Of a stretch of 60,309 nt of DNA, positions 32,095-41,881 are shown one piece after another. This DNA is from an uncultured Porphyromonadaceae bacterium. GTDB lineage: Bacteria > Bacteroidota > Bacteroidia > Bacteroidales > Muribaculaceae. The translations under genes were made by a program, and so were the position numbers. A model generated the notes under the pieces. It saw only the letters and a list, made by a program, of their open reading frames with translations, was not told the DNA's origin and did no database searches. The stretch is from assembly GCA_905202215.1 (NCBI GenBank), contig CAJKRG010000011.1:1-60309 (forward strand), given 5' to 3'. Every line of letters starts with the position of its first letter. Within the stretch, counting starts at the first letter, position 1.

Positions 32095-33029
32095 GCGATT
32101 TCCTGGCCGAATGGCACTCCGGCTCACTTTATGTCGAAGCCCATACCTCCGGCTCGACAGGCACACCCAAGGCCATACAACTGCTCAAAAGCGATATGCG
32201 CCTTTCGGCGCGGGCTACCAACGCCTTTTTCGGAATCGGCAGCCACTCGTTACTCGCCTCGCCCCTAAGCATGGATTATATCGCGGGCAAGATGATGGCG
32301 GTGAGAGCGCTCGAAGCCGGATGCCGCCTTGTTGAGCTACCGGTAAGCAACGATATAACACTTCCGGACTCGCTTTCCCGTATCGATCTGCTGCCTGTCG
32401 TTCCGTCGCAGATTCCGTCGCTGCTCGCGCATCCGGAATATGCTCCGCGTATCGCCGCCGTACTCATCGGAGGGTCAGCCCCGTCAGCGGAACAATGCCG
32501 CATCCTCGCCGACATGGGTTATACGGCTTATATCAGTTTCGGAATGACCGAGACATGCAGCCACGTGGCCCTTGCGCGCGCCGATGATCCGGCCAGAATC
32601 TTCCGCGCAATGCCGGGCATTACGTTCGAGACCGACCCGGACGGACGACTCGCCATAGCAGCCCCGGCATTTTCATTCGGACGCCTCCGGACCAACGACA
32701 TCGTCGAGCTCATCGACGCCCGAACATTCCGCTGGCGCGGACGTGCCGACGGAGTAATCAACTCGGGCGGAATCAAACTCTTTCCCGAAGAACTCGAAGC
32801 ACTTTACGCGCCTGTGCTGTCCGGTCACACATTCTACGTATGCGCCGCGCCCCATCCGGTATGGGGACAGGCCGCCATGCTCGTCATAGAAGGTGAAACC
32901 GACACAAACGCCATAGAAGAAGCCCTGCGCGACAATATTGCCGACCACCGACGTCTGCCGAAATTCATAAAAACTGTCGACACCCTTCCGCGTGCTGCAA
33001 ACGGCAAACTGCGCCGTCAGATTCCTTAA
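32082..33029 (+). CDS. menE: o-Succinylbenzoate-CoA ligase (short form)
   Basis: ANL-superfamily AMP-forming ligase activating o-succinylbenzoate. From the ATG at 32082 it is 315 aa, much shorter than typical MenE (about 450-490 aa) but normal for Bacteroidales, where the N-terminal region is reduced. The P-loop is AHTSGSTGTPK, the adenylate motif is YISFGMTETCS, and the hinge and C-terminal lysine are in RADGVINSGGIKLFPEE and ANGKLRR. An ATG at 32058 would add 8 residues and a longer overlap with menC; either could be used. It is the last men gene here. Confidence 0.9.
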   Translation: MAFLSDFLAEWHSGSLYVEAHTSGSTGTPKAIQLLKSDMRLSARATNAFFGIGSHSLLASPLSMDYIAGKMMAVRALEAGCRLVELPVSNDITLPDSLSRIDLLPVVPSQIPSLLAHPEYAPRIAAVLIGGSAPSAEQCRILADMGYTAYISFGMTETCSHVALARADDPARIFRAMPGITFETDPDGRLAIAAPAFSFGRLRTNDIVELIDARTFRWRGRADGVINSGGIKLFPEELEALYAPVLSGHTFYVCAAPHPVWGQAAMLVIEGETDTNAIEEALRDNIADHRRLPKFIKTVDTLPRAANGKLRRQIP

Positions 33030-33061
33030 TGAACATAAACGAACCATAAACTATTAATATC

Positions 33062-34216
33062 ATAATCAATCGTTTTATTCTCAATGAAGTGTCATACTTC
33101 GGACCCGGCGCCCGCCGCGAACTGCCCGAAGCGATCCGCCGCCTCGGCAAATCGAAAGCCATGATCGTCACAGACCCCGGTCTGATAAAATTCGGCGTCG
33201 CCGCAATGGTGACCGAAGTACTGGACGAAGCCGCCATTCCATACGAAATCCTCAGCGAAGTCAAACCCAATCCGACCGTAGCCAACGTTCAGGCCGGTAT
33301 CGCAGCCTTCAAGAACTCGGGAGCCGATATAATCGTGGCCATAGGTGGAGGTTCGGCCATCGACACGGCAAAAGGCATAGGCATTGTAACAAATAATCCG
33401 GAATTCGCCGATATCGTATCGCTCGAAGGCTGCGCTCCGACCAGACACAAGAGTGTCCCCGTCATAGCCATACCGACCACCGCCGGAACCGCTGCCGAAA
33501 CCACGATCAACTACGTCATCATCGACGAGCAAAAACAGAAAAAAATGGTGTGTGTCGACCCCAACGACATTCCTGCCGTGGCTATCGTGGATGCCGAACT
33601 GATGTACAGTCTTCCGAAGAGCCTAACGGCCGCTACGGGTATGGACGCGCTCACCCATGCCATCGAAGGCTATATTATCAAAGGCGCCTGGTCGATGTCG
33701 GATATGTTCGAGATCGAAGCCATCCGCATGATTGCGCGTTTTCTTCCTGTCGCCGTCGAGGAGCCGCAGAATGCCGAAGCACGCAACGGCATGGCTGTGG
33801 CCCAGTACATCGCAGGCATGGCCTTCTCCAACGTAGGTCTCGGTCTTGTCCACGGCATGGCCCATCCCCTCGGATCGCTGTTCGACGTGCCTCACGGCGT
33901 GGCCAACGCCCTCCTGCTTCCCACTGTCATGGAATTCAACATGGAAAAATGCCTCGACAAATATCCCGACATAGCACGTGCCATGGGTGTCGACACTACC
34001 GGTATGAGCCGAGAGGAAGCCTCTCAGGCCGCCTGCGACGCCGTGAAGGCTCTCGCTCTTGAAGTAGGCATACCTCAGCACCTGACAGAACTCGGAATCA
34101 CCGAAAACGATATTCCCCGCCTGGCCGAACAGGCCCTCGCCGACGTCTGCACCCCCGGCAATCCCCGCGACGTAAACCTCGCCGAAATCGAAGCCCTCTA
34201 CCGTCAGGTACTCTGA
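33062..34216 (+). CDS. fucO: FucO-type lactaldehyde/propanediol oxidoreductase, apparently with an ATA start
   Basis: Iron-dependent group III alcohol dehydrogenase close to E. coli FucO, which reduces lactaldehyde to 1,2-propanediol. GGGSAIDTAKGIG binds NAD, and the iron ligands are in DALTHAIEGY and LVHGMAHPLGSLFDVPHG. The conserved N-terminus (NRFILNEVSYFGPGA, like E. coli NRMILNETAWFGRGA) is encoded, but no ATG, GTG or TTG precedes it after the in-frame TAA at 33047. ATA at 33062 sits exactly where the family's Met is expected. The first standard start is GTG at 33089, which would drop nine conserved residues. It follows menE by about 30 nt. Use of fucose/rhamnose-derived lactaldehyde is the family role. 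Confidence 0.85.
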   Translation: MINRFILNEVSYFGPGARRELPEAIRRLGKSKAMIVTDPGLIKFGVAAMVTEVLDEAAIPYEILSEVKPNPTVANVQAGIAAFKNSGADIIVAIGGGSAIDTAKGIGIVTNNPEFADIVSLEGCAPTRHKSVPVIAIPTTAGTAAETTINYVIIDEQKQKKMVCVDPNDIPAVAIVDAELMYSLPKSLTAATGMDALTHAIEGYIIKGAWSMSDMFEIEAIRMIARFLPVAVEEPQNAEARNGMAVAQYIAGMAFSNVGLGLVHGMAHPLGSLFDVPHGVANALLLPTVMEFNMEKCLDKYPDIARAMGVDTTGMSREEASQAACDAVKALALEVGIPQHLTELGITENDIPRLAEQALADVCTPGNPRDVNLAEIEALYRQVL

Positions 34217-34233
34217 CGTAATAGTTTAAGTCC

Positions 34234-34277
34234 ACGAAGCCGGTCCACAAGCCTGCAAGCCTGTAGGCCGGTTTCGT
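34234..34277. terminator. Two-way hairpin between fucO and the nitroreductase gene
   Basis: ACGAAGCCGG (34234-34243) pairs with CCGGTTTCGT (34268-34277) with one G-U. Each arm is flanked by a TAAYAGTTTAA direct repeat. The loop and the neighbouring coding end carry repeated AGCCTG units. It lies between convergent stops. Confidence 0.6.
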
Positions 34278-34283
34278 AACAGT

Positions 34284-35054
34284 TTAACAGCCTGTCGGTT
34301 TGTCAGCCTGACCGCCTAAGAAACCTTGGCGGCGGAGGGCGGCGAGGATGTCTCTGGCGGCGCCTTCGTGATAGTAGCCGATGATATGGCCCACCCAGTC
34401 GTTGTCGGACTTCGTTCCGGTCCGCGTACGGTTGTATTCGCTGACAGCCTTGTCAAAGTCAAGAAGCTCGGGCAACATATCGTCGCTGCGGTAATGGTTA
34501 TGATGGATCAGCAACGAGGCCGGCTCCTTGGGCTTCATGTCGGGCATCTCGGCGGGAATACCGATGGCAAGACCGCAAACCAGCGCCACACCGCGTGGCA
34601 AGCCGAGAAGTTCCGACACCACATCGGGCGCAACAGTGCGGATATAGCCGATCGGACACGTGGCGAGGCCACGGCTTTCGGCTGCCACAAGGGCGCTCAT
34701 CAGCGCAAGAGAGGCGTCGATCACACCGACGGTATAACCGTCGACGGTCGCCGCGAAATCTCCCATATCGATCCCCTTGGCCCTGGCTGCAATCTCTATC
34801 TTATGAAAATCCGCACAGAAGACCAGAAAATGATTGCAGGTCTTTATCTGTTTCTGATTTGTAAGCCCGTAGAGTTTCTCTTTAAGCTCCTGATCGTCGA
34901 TATCTATTACCGAAAACTGCTCACCGTTATAGCTGGTCGGTGTATTACGTATGGCCTTATAGATAAAGTCCATATCCTCGTCCGAAATCCTGTCGCGCGT
35001 ATAGCGCCGTCTGCTCCGCCTCTCCAGCAAAGCCTCCTCAACACTTTTACTCAT
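34284..35054 (-). CDS. NfsA-like flavin nitroreductase
   Basis: FMN-dependent NAD(P)H oxidoreductase of the nitroreductase fold, 256 aa from the ATG at 35054 (an upstream GTG adds nine unlikely residues). Signatures are LLERRSRRRYTRDRI near the start, TPTSYNGEQF for FMN contact, ATCPIGYIR, and LPRGVALVCGLAIG. Length and the long C-terminal arm (HHNHYRSDD to the end) place it with NfsA/FRP-type rather than NfsB-type enzymes. Substrates are typically nitro compounds, quinones or free flavin. It appears monocistronic. Confidence 0.88.
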   Translation of the reverse strand: MSKSVEEALLERRSRRRYTRDRISDEDMDFIYKAIRNTPTSYNGEQFSVIDIDDQELKEKLYGLTNQKQIKTCNHFLVFCADFHKIEIAARAKGIDMGDFAATVDGYTVGVIDASLALMSALVAAESRGLATCPIGYIRTVAPDVVSELLGLPRGVALVCGLAIGIPAEMPDMKPKEPASLLIHHNHYRSDDMLPELLDFDKAVSEYNRTRTGTKSDNDWVGHIIGYYHEGAARDILAALRRQGFLGGQADKPTGC

Positions 35055-35113
35055 AACTATAAAAACATTTGTTACATACAAACAAATGCCTCCCAGTTAA
35101 AGTTTAGCGGCTG

Positions 35114-38100
35114 CTACTCCGTAGCGGATTCTATAGTAATACTTTTCTCCGCATCGACTTCAGTGTCATTCTCATCTGCGTTCATGCGGTTCAGCCGCGA
35201 AATAACGATAGGTTCATGATCGCAAGTTTCTCCATGCGTTCCCTCAACTTTCAAAATATAAAATATCACATCGCCAACAGCCTCATTATCGGTAAATCTA
35301 AGCTCGACCGAATGCCGACCAGACGAAAGGTTTACAGAAAACTGTTCGCCATATGCCACCATATTGCTGTAATCCATACCATCGATTAATATTTCAAACG
35401 CATCAGGTTCCACACCCAACATGACTTTAAACGTAACTTTCAATGCATATGCACAATACAGATTAGCCGAAACAGATTCTTCAGAACCTGAAATATCAGT
35501 GAAACAAATATTCTGAGGCGAGACAGTAAACGTCACCGATCCCGACACCGATACTCCTTTAAGTTCATCTGTGACAATGCAAGTGGCAGTCATCGGCCCA
35601 TAGCCATCAATCGCTTCCCTTAGCTGTGGCGATTTAGCGTTTACGACAGCAAGTTCTTTCCCGTCCTGACCTATTATATGCCATTGGTATGACAGACGTT
35701 GCGAACCATTCTCTACAGAACTCTTCAGCCAAACCTGCTCTCCGGCTTTATAAACCGATTTTTCCGAATTAACTGAAACACTAAAGTCTTCGCGGGATAA
35801 CTGATAGGCCATTTCGCTCATATGGTGCCTTTCCGACAAATTCACCGCCGAAAGACGATTCATCGCATCATATTCATACGAACTTGTCAGGCCAGCAGGC
35901 TCAATACGTGTCGAAAGTCCGACAGATTCCTTGAAATTAAACTCTGATAAAAGACTTTTCGACAAAAATGTATTCCTGACATTATTCACAGCCGCATAGC
36001 TGGAATATGGCCACGAATAAATGTCCGCATTATCTCCCACAATTGATTTTACCTGAGAATAATCAAATCCCGGAATGTGAAATACAGGGTAGCGACCATA
36101 ATAGGCCCATAAAAAAGTCTCAGCCAAACCTGTTGCCGACGTGCGTGCCGCAAGATTGCCGGATTTATCATAATCATATGTGCCAAGAACAGAAAATTTC
36201 CCTGATCCTCGCCGTGCCAAAACCTTCTCGGGAAGATAAAGACTTGCGCCATAATGCTTCAGAAGATTCTGAGCAGATATCTTAGAGCGTCCTTTTGTCA
36301 GAACCGTAAACACAGGCACCGCAAGAATATTAGCGGAAGTCATTGCAGCATAGACCGAAGCCTGCGACTGATAGTCTGTCATTTCGTCTTTTACTTCAGC
36401 CGTCGTATGAGGATAATATAAATCGAGAATCTCTGAAGTCTCTCCATTTACGACTGTTGTCAGACGACTCGGAATACAACTGTCGTCAAGATAATCATAA
36501 TTTTGGCTTATAGTTCGCGCACCATTATCTGAATATACAGTAGTTCTTTTGGATACAAGTCGCGACTTGTCATAATTAACTGAGTACCTCCATGTTTTGT
36601 AAACTTCTTTATCATTAAAAGAAAGACGAAATTCCCGTATTGGAAATAATGGCTTTTTCGTGTCCACCTCTACAAGTATAGACCCATCTTCTCCGACATC
36701 AGGTGCGTCAGGATTGTTGTAGATTGAGCAATAATGCCGTATGATTTTCGTACTTGAAGACAAACTCTGTCTATTAATGACAGAATAAACCCATGAATTA
36801 CAGAGTTTCACTGTTTCCTTTCCTCCCTCCACAGAATACACAGTTTCAGAAACTTTCAGAATCTCAGGCGAAAAAGCCTTATAAAAGCCAATCATAACCG
36901 GGCTGCCGTATTCGTCGTCTTTCATATCGTTTTGTCTCACAGCCTCATCGAACTTATATACAATCTTGCCATATTCATCAGACCCTTCGATATACTCTGT
37001 CACCTCCTTATACCATATATTGTTTACATTATAATTATTGTTGAGATAATTAGAGGCGTTGCTTATGCTTACTATATCATAGTCAATTACCGGAGGCGGT
37101 AAAACACCGGCAGTCGTATCAAACACAACAACTGAATATCGCGATACAAATGTTTCAGGGATAGGAGTAGCCAAACATTCCGCAAGTCCGTTTTCAGCCA
37201 CACCATAAACATAGCGTTTGACAACCGGAACCGTTCCGCCTTTGCCCTGATTTTTGATCTTCACAACCCTAAGACCTCCGCCCTCGGTCAGCGGCTTGTT
37301 GTCGTCAGGGTGAATATGCGAGTCGAAAAACACATGCGGATCCTTGAATCGATGAGGCTCATATTCATACTCTGTATATCCCCCGGTAGGATAGGTCACA
37401 GAAGTGAGTATATTGGCCTTCATCATTTCGGCATTGACATTTCGGTCGGCATAACCCATCTCGATATATCCTCCTGTCTTATAGAACTTGCGCCTGAGTT
37501 TGGGGCTAAGCGATGCTGCATTGTCGGCTCCGTTATAATACCCCCAATAGTCCTGCGCATAGGGGTTATCGAACTTCTGGCTGTTGTAGCCGAATGTATA
37601 ATCGCCCTCATCACTCAATGATATCCGTGTAAGCACTCTCTCATATCCGCTGCCGGCCTTATCATATGATAGAGTCGCTGTCTTGACGACAGAAGATCCA
37701 TGAGATACTTTTATCTTCTTGAGAAAACTTTCATATTCCATTTCGACAGTACCGCCGGGAAATGTTATTTTCTTAAGATTGCAGAACATTTTATACGGGC
37801 TCAGATTTTCGACCGTTCCATCTAAAGGGTTGGTAAGATTCTGAGAGTTATATACCATTAATGTATTGGGTTCAAGATTGTCGACATATCTGTCAGGCAC
37901 CAGAACCCCAACTCCCGGTCTATGGTTTTCGAAAATCCATTCGAATTTGATTTCCTCTCCGTTAGTCAGTTCTATACGTGTCAGCATCCACGATGTCACA
38001 TACGACATATCTGTTGTCTCACGAGCTCCACCGAAAAAATATCTGATACCATGGGAATCAACTACTGTTATCTCATTCAAATCCTTGTCGGCAAATATTT

Positions 38101-38677
38101 TTATTTCCGAACAACCCGACCCTTTGAAGCTGCGCCCCTTGTCTCCGTCCTTCTCCAGAATAAAGGAATACGTAGCGTCTGTAAGGCATACTGTAAAGAG
38201 ATCATGCTCCGAATCGTATTTATTTTCTCCGCCCATACCGGCAGCGAGGCCATACATAGTCATGCAACGTTGAGTTGCCATAAAGTCATCGCCAAGATTC
38301 TGCATATCCCCTTTATACTCAAAAAGTTCGTCGGGTCGCCCGAGAATCGTACGCATTATACGCAGCCCGGGAAGCAAGGCCCACCCGAGACCGCATGGAA
38401 AAGGATCGTCAAAAACCTTGATACCCGACGTATTATATCGCATCGAAAGTGGAATCGTCAACCCATGGCATTCAATCGTATAAATAGGCACATTTACATT
38501 CACACTGCCTGTAGCAAGCGATGGCTGCTCACCCATATAGCGCTTGAATATCGCAGTAGACGGTGTCGGAGGTATCACCTGTGTATCGTTAGTTCCAATC
38601 ATCTCCTGCGCAACCGCACACATACAGACCATCGAAGCCAACACGGCTACTGCAAGACGTATCATTGCCTTCATCAT
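35114..38677 (-). CDS. Large secreted SpvB/TcB-like protein with YD repeats
   Basis: 1187-aa exported protein with a signal peptide (to about residue 23, CAVAQ). Residues 30-110 carry TGSVNVNVPIYTI, SMRYNTSGIKV and GLGWALLPGLRIMRT, which parallel the SpvB/TcB opening (TGS...VPI, LSYNSG, FGLGWSL.P.I.R) of Tc-toxin B components. Rhs/YD-type strands follow, clearest near the C-terminal third (YDYDKSGNLAAR, YEYDAMNRLSAV). A PKD/Ig-like segment (AGEQVWLKSSVENGSQRL) and a beta-rich tail come last. No toxin tip is visible. Its start overlaps the preceding gene's stop (ATGA). I infer a cocoon or shell role; direct function is unknown. Confidence 0.75.
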   Translation of the reverse strand: MMKAMIRLAVAVLASMVCMCAVAQEMIGTNDTQVIPPTPSTAIFKRYMGEQPSLATGSVNVNVPIYTIECHGLTIPLSMRYNTSGIKVFDDPFPCGLGWALLPGLRIMRTILGRPDELFEYKGDMQNLGDDFMATQRCMTMYGLAAGMGGENKYDSEHDLFTVCLTDATYSFILEKDGDKGRSFKGSGCSEIKIFADKDLNEITVVDSHGIRYFFGGARETTDMSYVTSWMLTRIELTNGEEIKFEWIFENHRPGVGVLVPDRYVDNLEPNTLMVYNSQNLTNPLDGTVENLSPYKMFCNLKKITFPGGTVEMEYESFLKKIKVSHGSSVVKTATLSYDKAGSGYERVLTRISLSDEGDYTFGYNSQKFDNPYAQDYWGYYNGADNAASLSPKLRRKFYKTGGYIEMGYADRNVNAEMMKANILTSVTYPTGGYTEYEYEPHRFKDPHVFFDSHIHPDDNKPLTEGGGLRVVKIKNQGKGGTVPVVKRYVYGVAENGLAECLATPIPETFVSRYSVVVFDTTAGVLPPPVIDYDIVSISNASNYLNNNYNVNNIWYKEVTEYIEGSDEYGKIVYKFDEAVRQNDMKDDEYGSPVMIGFYKAFSPEILKVSETVYSVEGGKETVKLCNSWVYSVINRQSLSSSTKIIRHYCSIYNNPDAPDVGEDGSILVEVDTKKPLFPIREFRLSFNDKEVYKTWRYSVNYDKSRLVSKRTTVYSDNGARTISQNYDYLDDSCIPSRLTTVVNGETSEILDLYYPHTTAEVKDEMTDYQSQASVYAAMTSANILAVPVFTVLTKGRSKISAQNLLKHYGASLYLPEKVLARRGSGKFSVLGTYDYDKSGNLAARTSATGLAETFLWAYYGRYPVFHIPGFDYSQVKSIVGDNADIYSWPYSSYAAVNNVRNTFLSKSLLSEFNFKESVGLSTRIEPAGLTSSYEYDAMNRLSAVNLSERHHMSEMAYQLSREDFSVSVNSEKSVYKAGEQVWLKSSVENGSQRLSYQWHIIGQDGKELAVVNAKSPQLREAIDGYGPMTATCIVTDELKGVSVSGSVTFTVSPQNICFTDISGSEESVSANLYCAYALKVTFKVMLGVEPDAFEILIDGMDYSNMVAYGEQFSVNLSSGRHSVELRFTDNEAVGDVIFYILKVEGTHGETCDHEPIVISRLNRMNADENDTEVDAEKSITIESATE

Positions 38678-39735
38678 AATTCAAAAAGTTGTTTGATTAT
38701 AATATCGTCTTCATCTCTCACCACAAGCAGATATTGCCCCGCCGGAGCCCCATACATTGATATTATCTCCGAGCGATAGCCTATACCGACATTATCTGCC
38801 GAAGAGTGATAGTAAACGCGCCCTGCAATATCACATACCGTTGTCTCAAGCATACCGGAACCGCCATCGACCCTGTATTGTACTTCAATCGAGCCATCGG
38901 CCAGACGCTTTATCACAGCAGCACCCTCCTCGCGCATGCGTCGATCCGTATTATATGAATCATCACCCTCTCTGTTATCATGTTTTTCCTCTGTCCGGGC
39001 CGAAAAATATGCAGACTCCAGAATCAGACATAGAGAGCCAAGCACAACCGTGCTGTCACCATATGCAAGAGCCATATCCGACCGCCGGGCTACTGGAAAT
39101 ACAAACCGATCGCTATACCATCGGTAATCGGTCCGTACAAAGGTCGGAAGCGAATCCGCCTTAGCATCAAACACCGTGCGGTTTACTGTATCGGCAATCA
39201 TTGTCTTGGTACTTCTCACTGTTTTAACCCTCAGAACGTTTCTGATTGTATCGTCGGGCAGAATCACCGTGCCGCGTGCGTCTGCCATATGCCTGATTGC
39301 CCCGGTTTCCATACACTGGGTATCGGTTGAATATCTTCCGAGCATATCAATACGTCCACTTAGGCTATCCCCGTACTCAAACGGAAAACGCATAATCGGA
39401 ACGCCGACACTGTCCTCTATTTTCGTTAGCCGGTTCTCGAAGCCATACCAGCGCACAACATCTCCATCAAGCTTGTAGCGGTAGATTTCACGCATGAACT
39501 TCACAGCGAGCACTGAATCCTCTGCGGCTGTCTGAACTTTGTGCGTACACAAAGCCTCGGCCCCGCTGAAATCCCACACGCAGCCATCGCCTGAGGCTCC
39601 TGCATCCATTCGGTCGACCTCAATCATGGCATGCTCTCCCTCTTCATCTGTCAGTCTAATATAAAGACTATTGTCCAGAGCATAAAGGGTATTGCATCCT
39701 AAGACCAGCATTATTATGATTGGTATATCTTTCAT
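38674..39735 (-). CDS. Exported protein with type IX secretion (type A) C-terminal-like domain
   Basis: 353-aa protein with a signal peptide, starting at the ATG at 39735. The middle is beta-rich and unrecognised. The last ~80 residues (from IKRLADGSIEVQY) match the shape of a type A sorting domain: a CDIAGRVYYHS core, then a GQYLLVVRDEDDIIIKQLFEL ending, the usual G-x-Y and terminal Lys/Leu pattern. It should therefore be secreted by the Por/type IX machinery. It is coupled to the SpvB/TcB-like gene by an ATGA overlap, so the two probably act together at the cell surface. Confidence 0.7.
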   Translation of the reverse strand: MKDIPIIIMLVLGCNTLYALDNSLYIRLTDEEGEHAMIEVDRMDAGASGDGCVWDFSGAEALCTHKVQTAAEDSVLAVKFMREIYRYKLDGDVVRWYGFENRLTKIEDSVGVPIMRFPFEYGDSLSGRIDMLGRYSTDTQCMETGAIRHMADARGTVILPDDTIRNVLRVKTVRSTKTMIADTVNRTVFDAKADSLPTFVRTDYRWYSDRFVFPVARRSDMALAYGDSTVVLGSLCLILESAYFSARTEEKHDNREGDDSYNTDRRMREEGAAVIKRLADGSIEVQYRVDGGSGMLETTVCDIAGRVYYHSSADNVGIGYRSEIISMYGAPAGQYLLVVRDEDDIIIKQLFEL

Positions 39736-39921
39736 ATAGGTCTCTATTCTCAAATGTTAAAGAAACGTTCGCTCATCAGTACTCCATAATACTTTCCATA
39801 CTTCGTCTTTCATTTCATACAGAATATTTGTAAAAGCCTGTATATTATCATATGGTAATATTACACCTATGTTCTTTCAGTATAAACTGTTCGAACAACT
39901 TTATTTCCATATCGGCTTATA

Positions 39922-40485
39922 TCAATCACCTTCTGCTGCTGAATTTGGCGATTCTCTTATGTATATGTCTGAGAGGTGTTGAAAATATTGAAGAATAGCC
40001 TCATTGTTTTTGAGAGACAAACACCAATAGTATTCATTGTCATTGACAATAAGGAAAGTCCGCAAAAATTTATATCGGACAAGATTTTTCGTTGATGTAA
40101 TCAACTTACACATTCTATCGGTTTCAACGAAAACTCTATATCCGTCTATGAATGTAACATATAATTTATGATTATTATCACTAGGAGGTATCGGATACGA
40201 CTCCGGACTATCGGGAAGCATGAATATATTAATTGTATCCTCACTCTTAAATTTGGCAATTATATAAACATTTTTTTTGACATAGCCATTTTCTTCTATT
40301 ACAGAAAACACGTTGTCTCTAAAGAAGTTTATGATTAGCTCACTGTTGATCTTCACTTCCGTTAATTGTAATATCTCATAACGGTCATTACCCCAGACGG
40401 TAAAAGTCTGGAGAAATAAAAGAATGAATACAGTAATCAATCTATTTTTTATACAGTATTCCTTTATGCAGATATTCTTTTTCAT
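39922..40485 (-). CDS. Candidate immunity protein for the orphan JAB-type toxin tip
   Basis: 187-aa protein with a hydrophobic N-terminal export segment (ITVFILLFLQTFTVWG), likely periplasmic. No named family is recognised. It directly follows the orphan toxin tip and overlaps it by 44 nt; the start could be a TTG 15 codons later. Its LTEVKINSELIINFFRDNVF segment aligns with LKKANIKNDLLLAYLKNQLI of the other candidate immunity gene at 41312, so the two look like diverged paralogues. Base composition is AT-rich. Immunity is inferred from position, size and pairing. Confidence 0.65.
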   Translation of the reverse strand: MKKNICIKEYCIKNRLITVFILLFLQTFTVWGNDRYEILQLTEVKINSELIINFFRDNVFSVIEENGYVKKNVYIIAKFKSEDTINIFMLPDSPESYPIPPSDNNHKLYVTFIDGYRVFVETDRMCKLITSTKNLVRYKFLRTFLIVNDNEYYWCLSLKNNEAILQYFQHLSDIYIRESPNSAAEGD

Positions 40486-41272
40486 CTGGTGTTAATTTGT
40501 GATGTTCAGTTTTGGAATCATATTTTCTATAATGTATATTTCCAGGCCATGAAACAATCGTATAGATGTAATATTCAACCTTTGGCATTATTGCACTGAT
40601 ATTATTTGCAGAATCCAAATCTGTTTGACTTGGGAATAAAAACTTTGACGGATGATTATGAATTATTCTTCTTATACAATATCCATTTATTAGCTGCCCA
40701 TGAAATAAAAAAGGTCCGGCACTATCTCTTTCTTTTTTATGAGAAGTTGCTAAATAATTAATCCCAGCACTTCCTTTTAGTCCACACTGAAAAAGCATAT
40801 ATTCCAATCCTATATTGTTTGCAAAGAATTCGAATAACATCTTCGTATTATCATCTCCTCGAACTTTCAAATAGTCATAATAACCACCATCTGCCGATTT
40901 CCAGCGCCATACATCTTCTATCGTTCCATAAGCCATGCGCTCCGATTCTTCAAGTGCTCCATTAATATGAAGCACAACACTATCATATTCGTCATTGGAC
41001 TCCGTGTACATAAAATTACCATTATCATCATAATGATGCATGTCCATACCGTTAGGATCGATAAACAGTATAGGATTACCACCACAATACGAATATACGG
41101 ATTGCTCGGGATAATCGGAAGCATGAAAATCAGGAGACCCGAAAACGGATTTGTCAGGATGGTAGGCGCGGGCGTGGAAGTCATAGGTGTTGAGGCCGTT
41201 GATGGGGTCGAATTCCTTGCCGCTGTATTCGTAGTTATCATTCATTGTCAATCCTACTGCTTTCAGTCTCAT
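40442..41272 (-). CDS. Orphan Rhs C-terminal module with JAB-like toxin domain
   Basis: 276-aa displaced toxin cassette without export sequence. Residues ~15-70 repeat the end of the Rhs core (YSGKEFDPINGLNTYDFHAR, YCGGNPILFIDPNG). The C-terminal ~130 residues form a JAB/JAMM metalloprotease-like domain: the Glu in ANNIGLEYMLF and then IIHNHPSKFLFPSQTDL (HxHPS...S..D). It resembles the JAB-like toxin 1 group of polymorphic toxins. The first ~140 residues are nearly identical to the full-length Rhs gene downstream in coordinates, while the tip diverges. It probably serves as a reservoir for tip exchange by recombination. Confidence 0.78.
   Translation of the reverse strand: MRLKAVGLTMNDNYEYSGKEFDPINGLNTYDFHARAYHPDKSVFGSPDFHASDYPEQSVYSYCGGNPILFIDPNGMDMHHYDDNGNFMYTESNDEYDSVVLHINGALEESERMAYGTIEDVWRWKSADGGYYDYLKVRGDDNTKMLFEFFANNIGLEYMLFQCGLKGSAGINYLATSHKKERDSAGPFLFHGQLINGYCIRRIIHNHPSKFLFPSQTDLDSANNISAIMPKVEYYIYTIVSWPGNIHYRKYDSKTEHHKLTPDEKEYLHKGILYKK
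40818..41234 (-). repeat. 417-bp direct repeat, orphan copy
   Basis: This segment is about 95% identical by eye to 42251-42667 in the same orientation. It covers the conserved end of the Rhs core and the start of the toxin domain. Identity falls away sharply on the toxin-tip side. Confidence 0.88.
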
Positions 41273-41311
41273 GAGTAAGTCATATCAGATTATGCAATAT
41301 GTTCTAAATAT

Positions 41312-41881
41312 TTACCAAAACATGGGTTTCCCTTTAAATCGATTGGTTAAGCTATCTTTGACACAAGGCTCAAATTTATTTTCGGGAACCGACCTTAATT
41401 CACCTGAAGCTAACCATAAATCTACTAATTTGATAGATTTATCGCTTAAACTAAGTGTAATATAGGAAAATTCATCATCAACGGACTTAATGGGCACAAG
41501 CTGTCTAAATCCAGTGTCTTCTATAAAGCTCGTATTCCCTTCGACCTTACAATAAATTATAATTTTATCATTCTCAATAAAAAACTCCGGGGTGTTTTTC
41601 GAATCAATTTCAGGACAAAACCCTGAAAAAGTTATGGTCACAATAGTGGAGATGGAGTCGTTGGTGCTTTTTATATCCAACATTATGCCAATTGGTTCGG
41701 TCACCGCTTTCGTTACAATAGGAATTAGTTGATTCTTTAGATAGGCCAACAACAAATCATTTTTAATATTCGCTTTTTTCAGCATGACGGTATCAGTATA
41801 TGGTGTGGCCGCGTATGAATACTCACTTAGAATATTAAAAAATATCATGATTATTAAAGCTAATCTTTTCATATAAATCAT
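41312..41881 (-). CDS. Candidate immunity protein for the Rhs JAB-type toxin
   Basis: 189-aa protein with a signal peptide (MKRLALIIMIFFNILSEYSYA), likely periplasmic. The ATG at 41881 overlaps the Rhs stop (ATGA), giving tight coupling; a second ATG lies at 41872. No named family is recognised. It is AT-rich like the toxin tip, and it shares a helical segment with the second candidate immunity protein at 39922. Position straight after the toxin tip and similar size to its paralogue support immunity. Confidence 0.7.
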   Translation of the reverse strand: MIYMKRLALIIMIFFNILSEYSYAATPYTDTVMLKKANIKNDLLLAYLKNQLIPIVTKAVTEPIGIMLDIKSTNDSISTIVTITFSGFCPEIDSKNTPEFFIENDKIIIYCKVEGNTSFIEDTGFRQLVPIKSVDDEFSYITLSLSDKSIKLVDLWLASGELRSVPENKFEPCVKDSLTNRFKGKPMFW

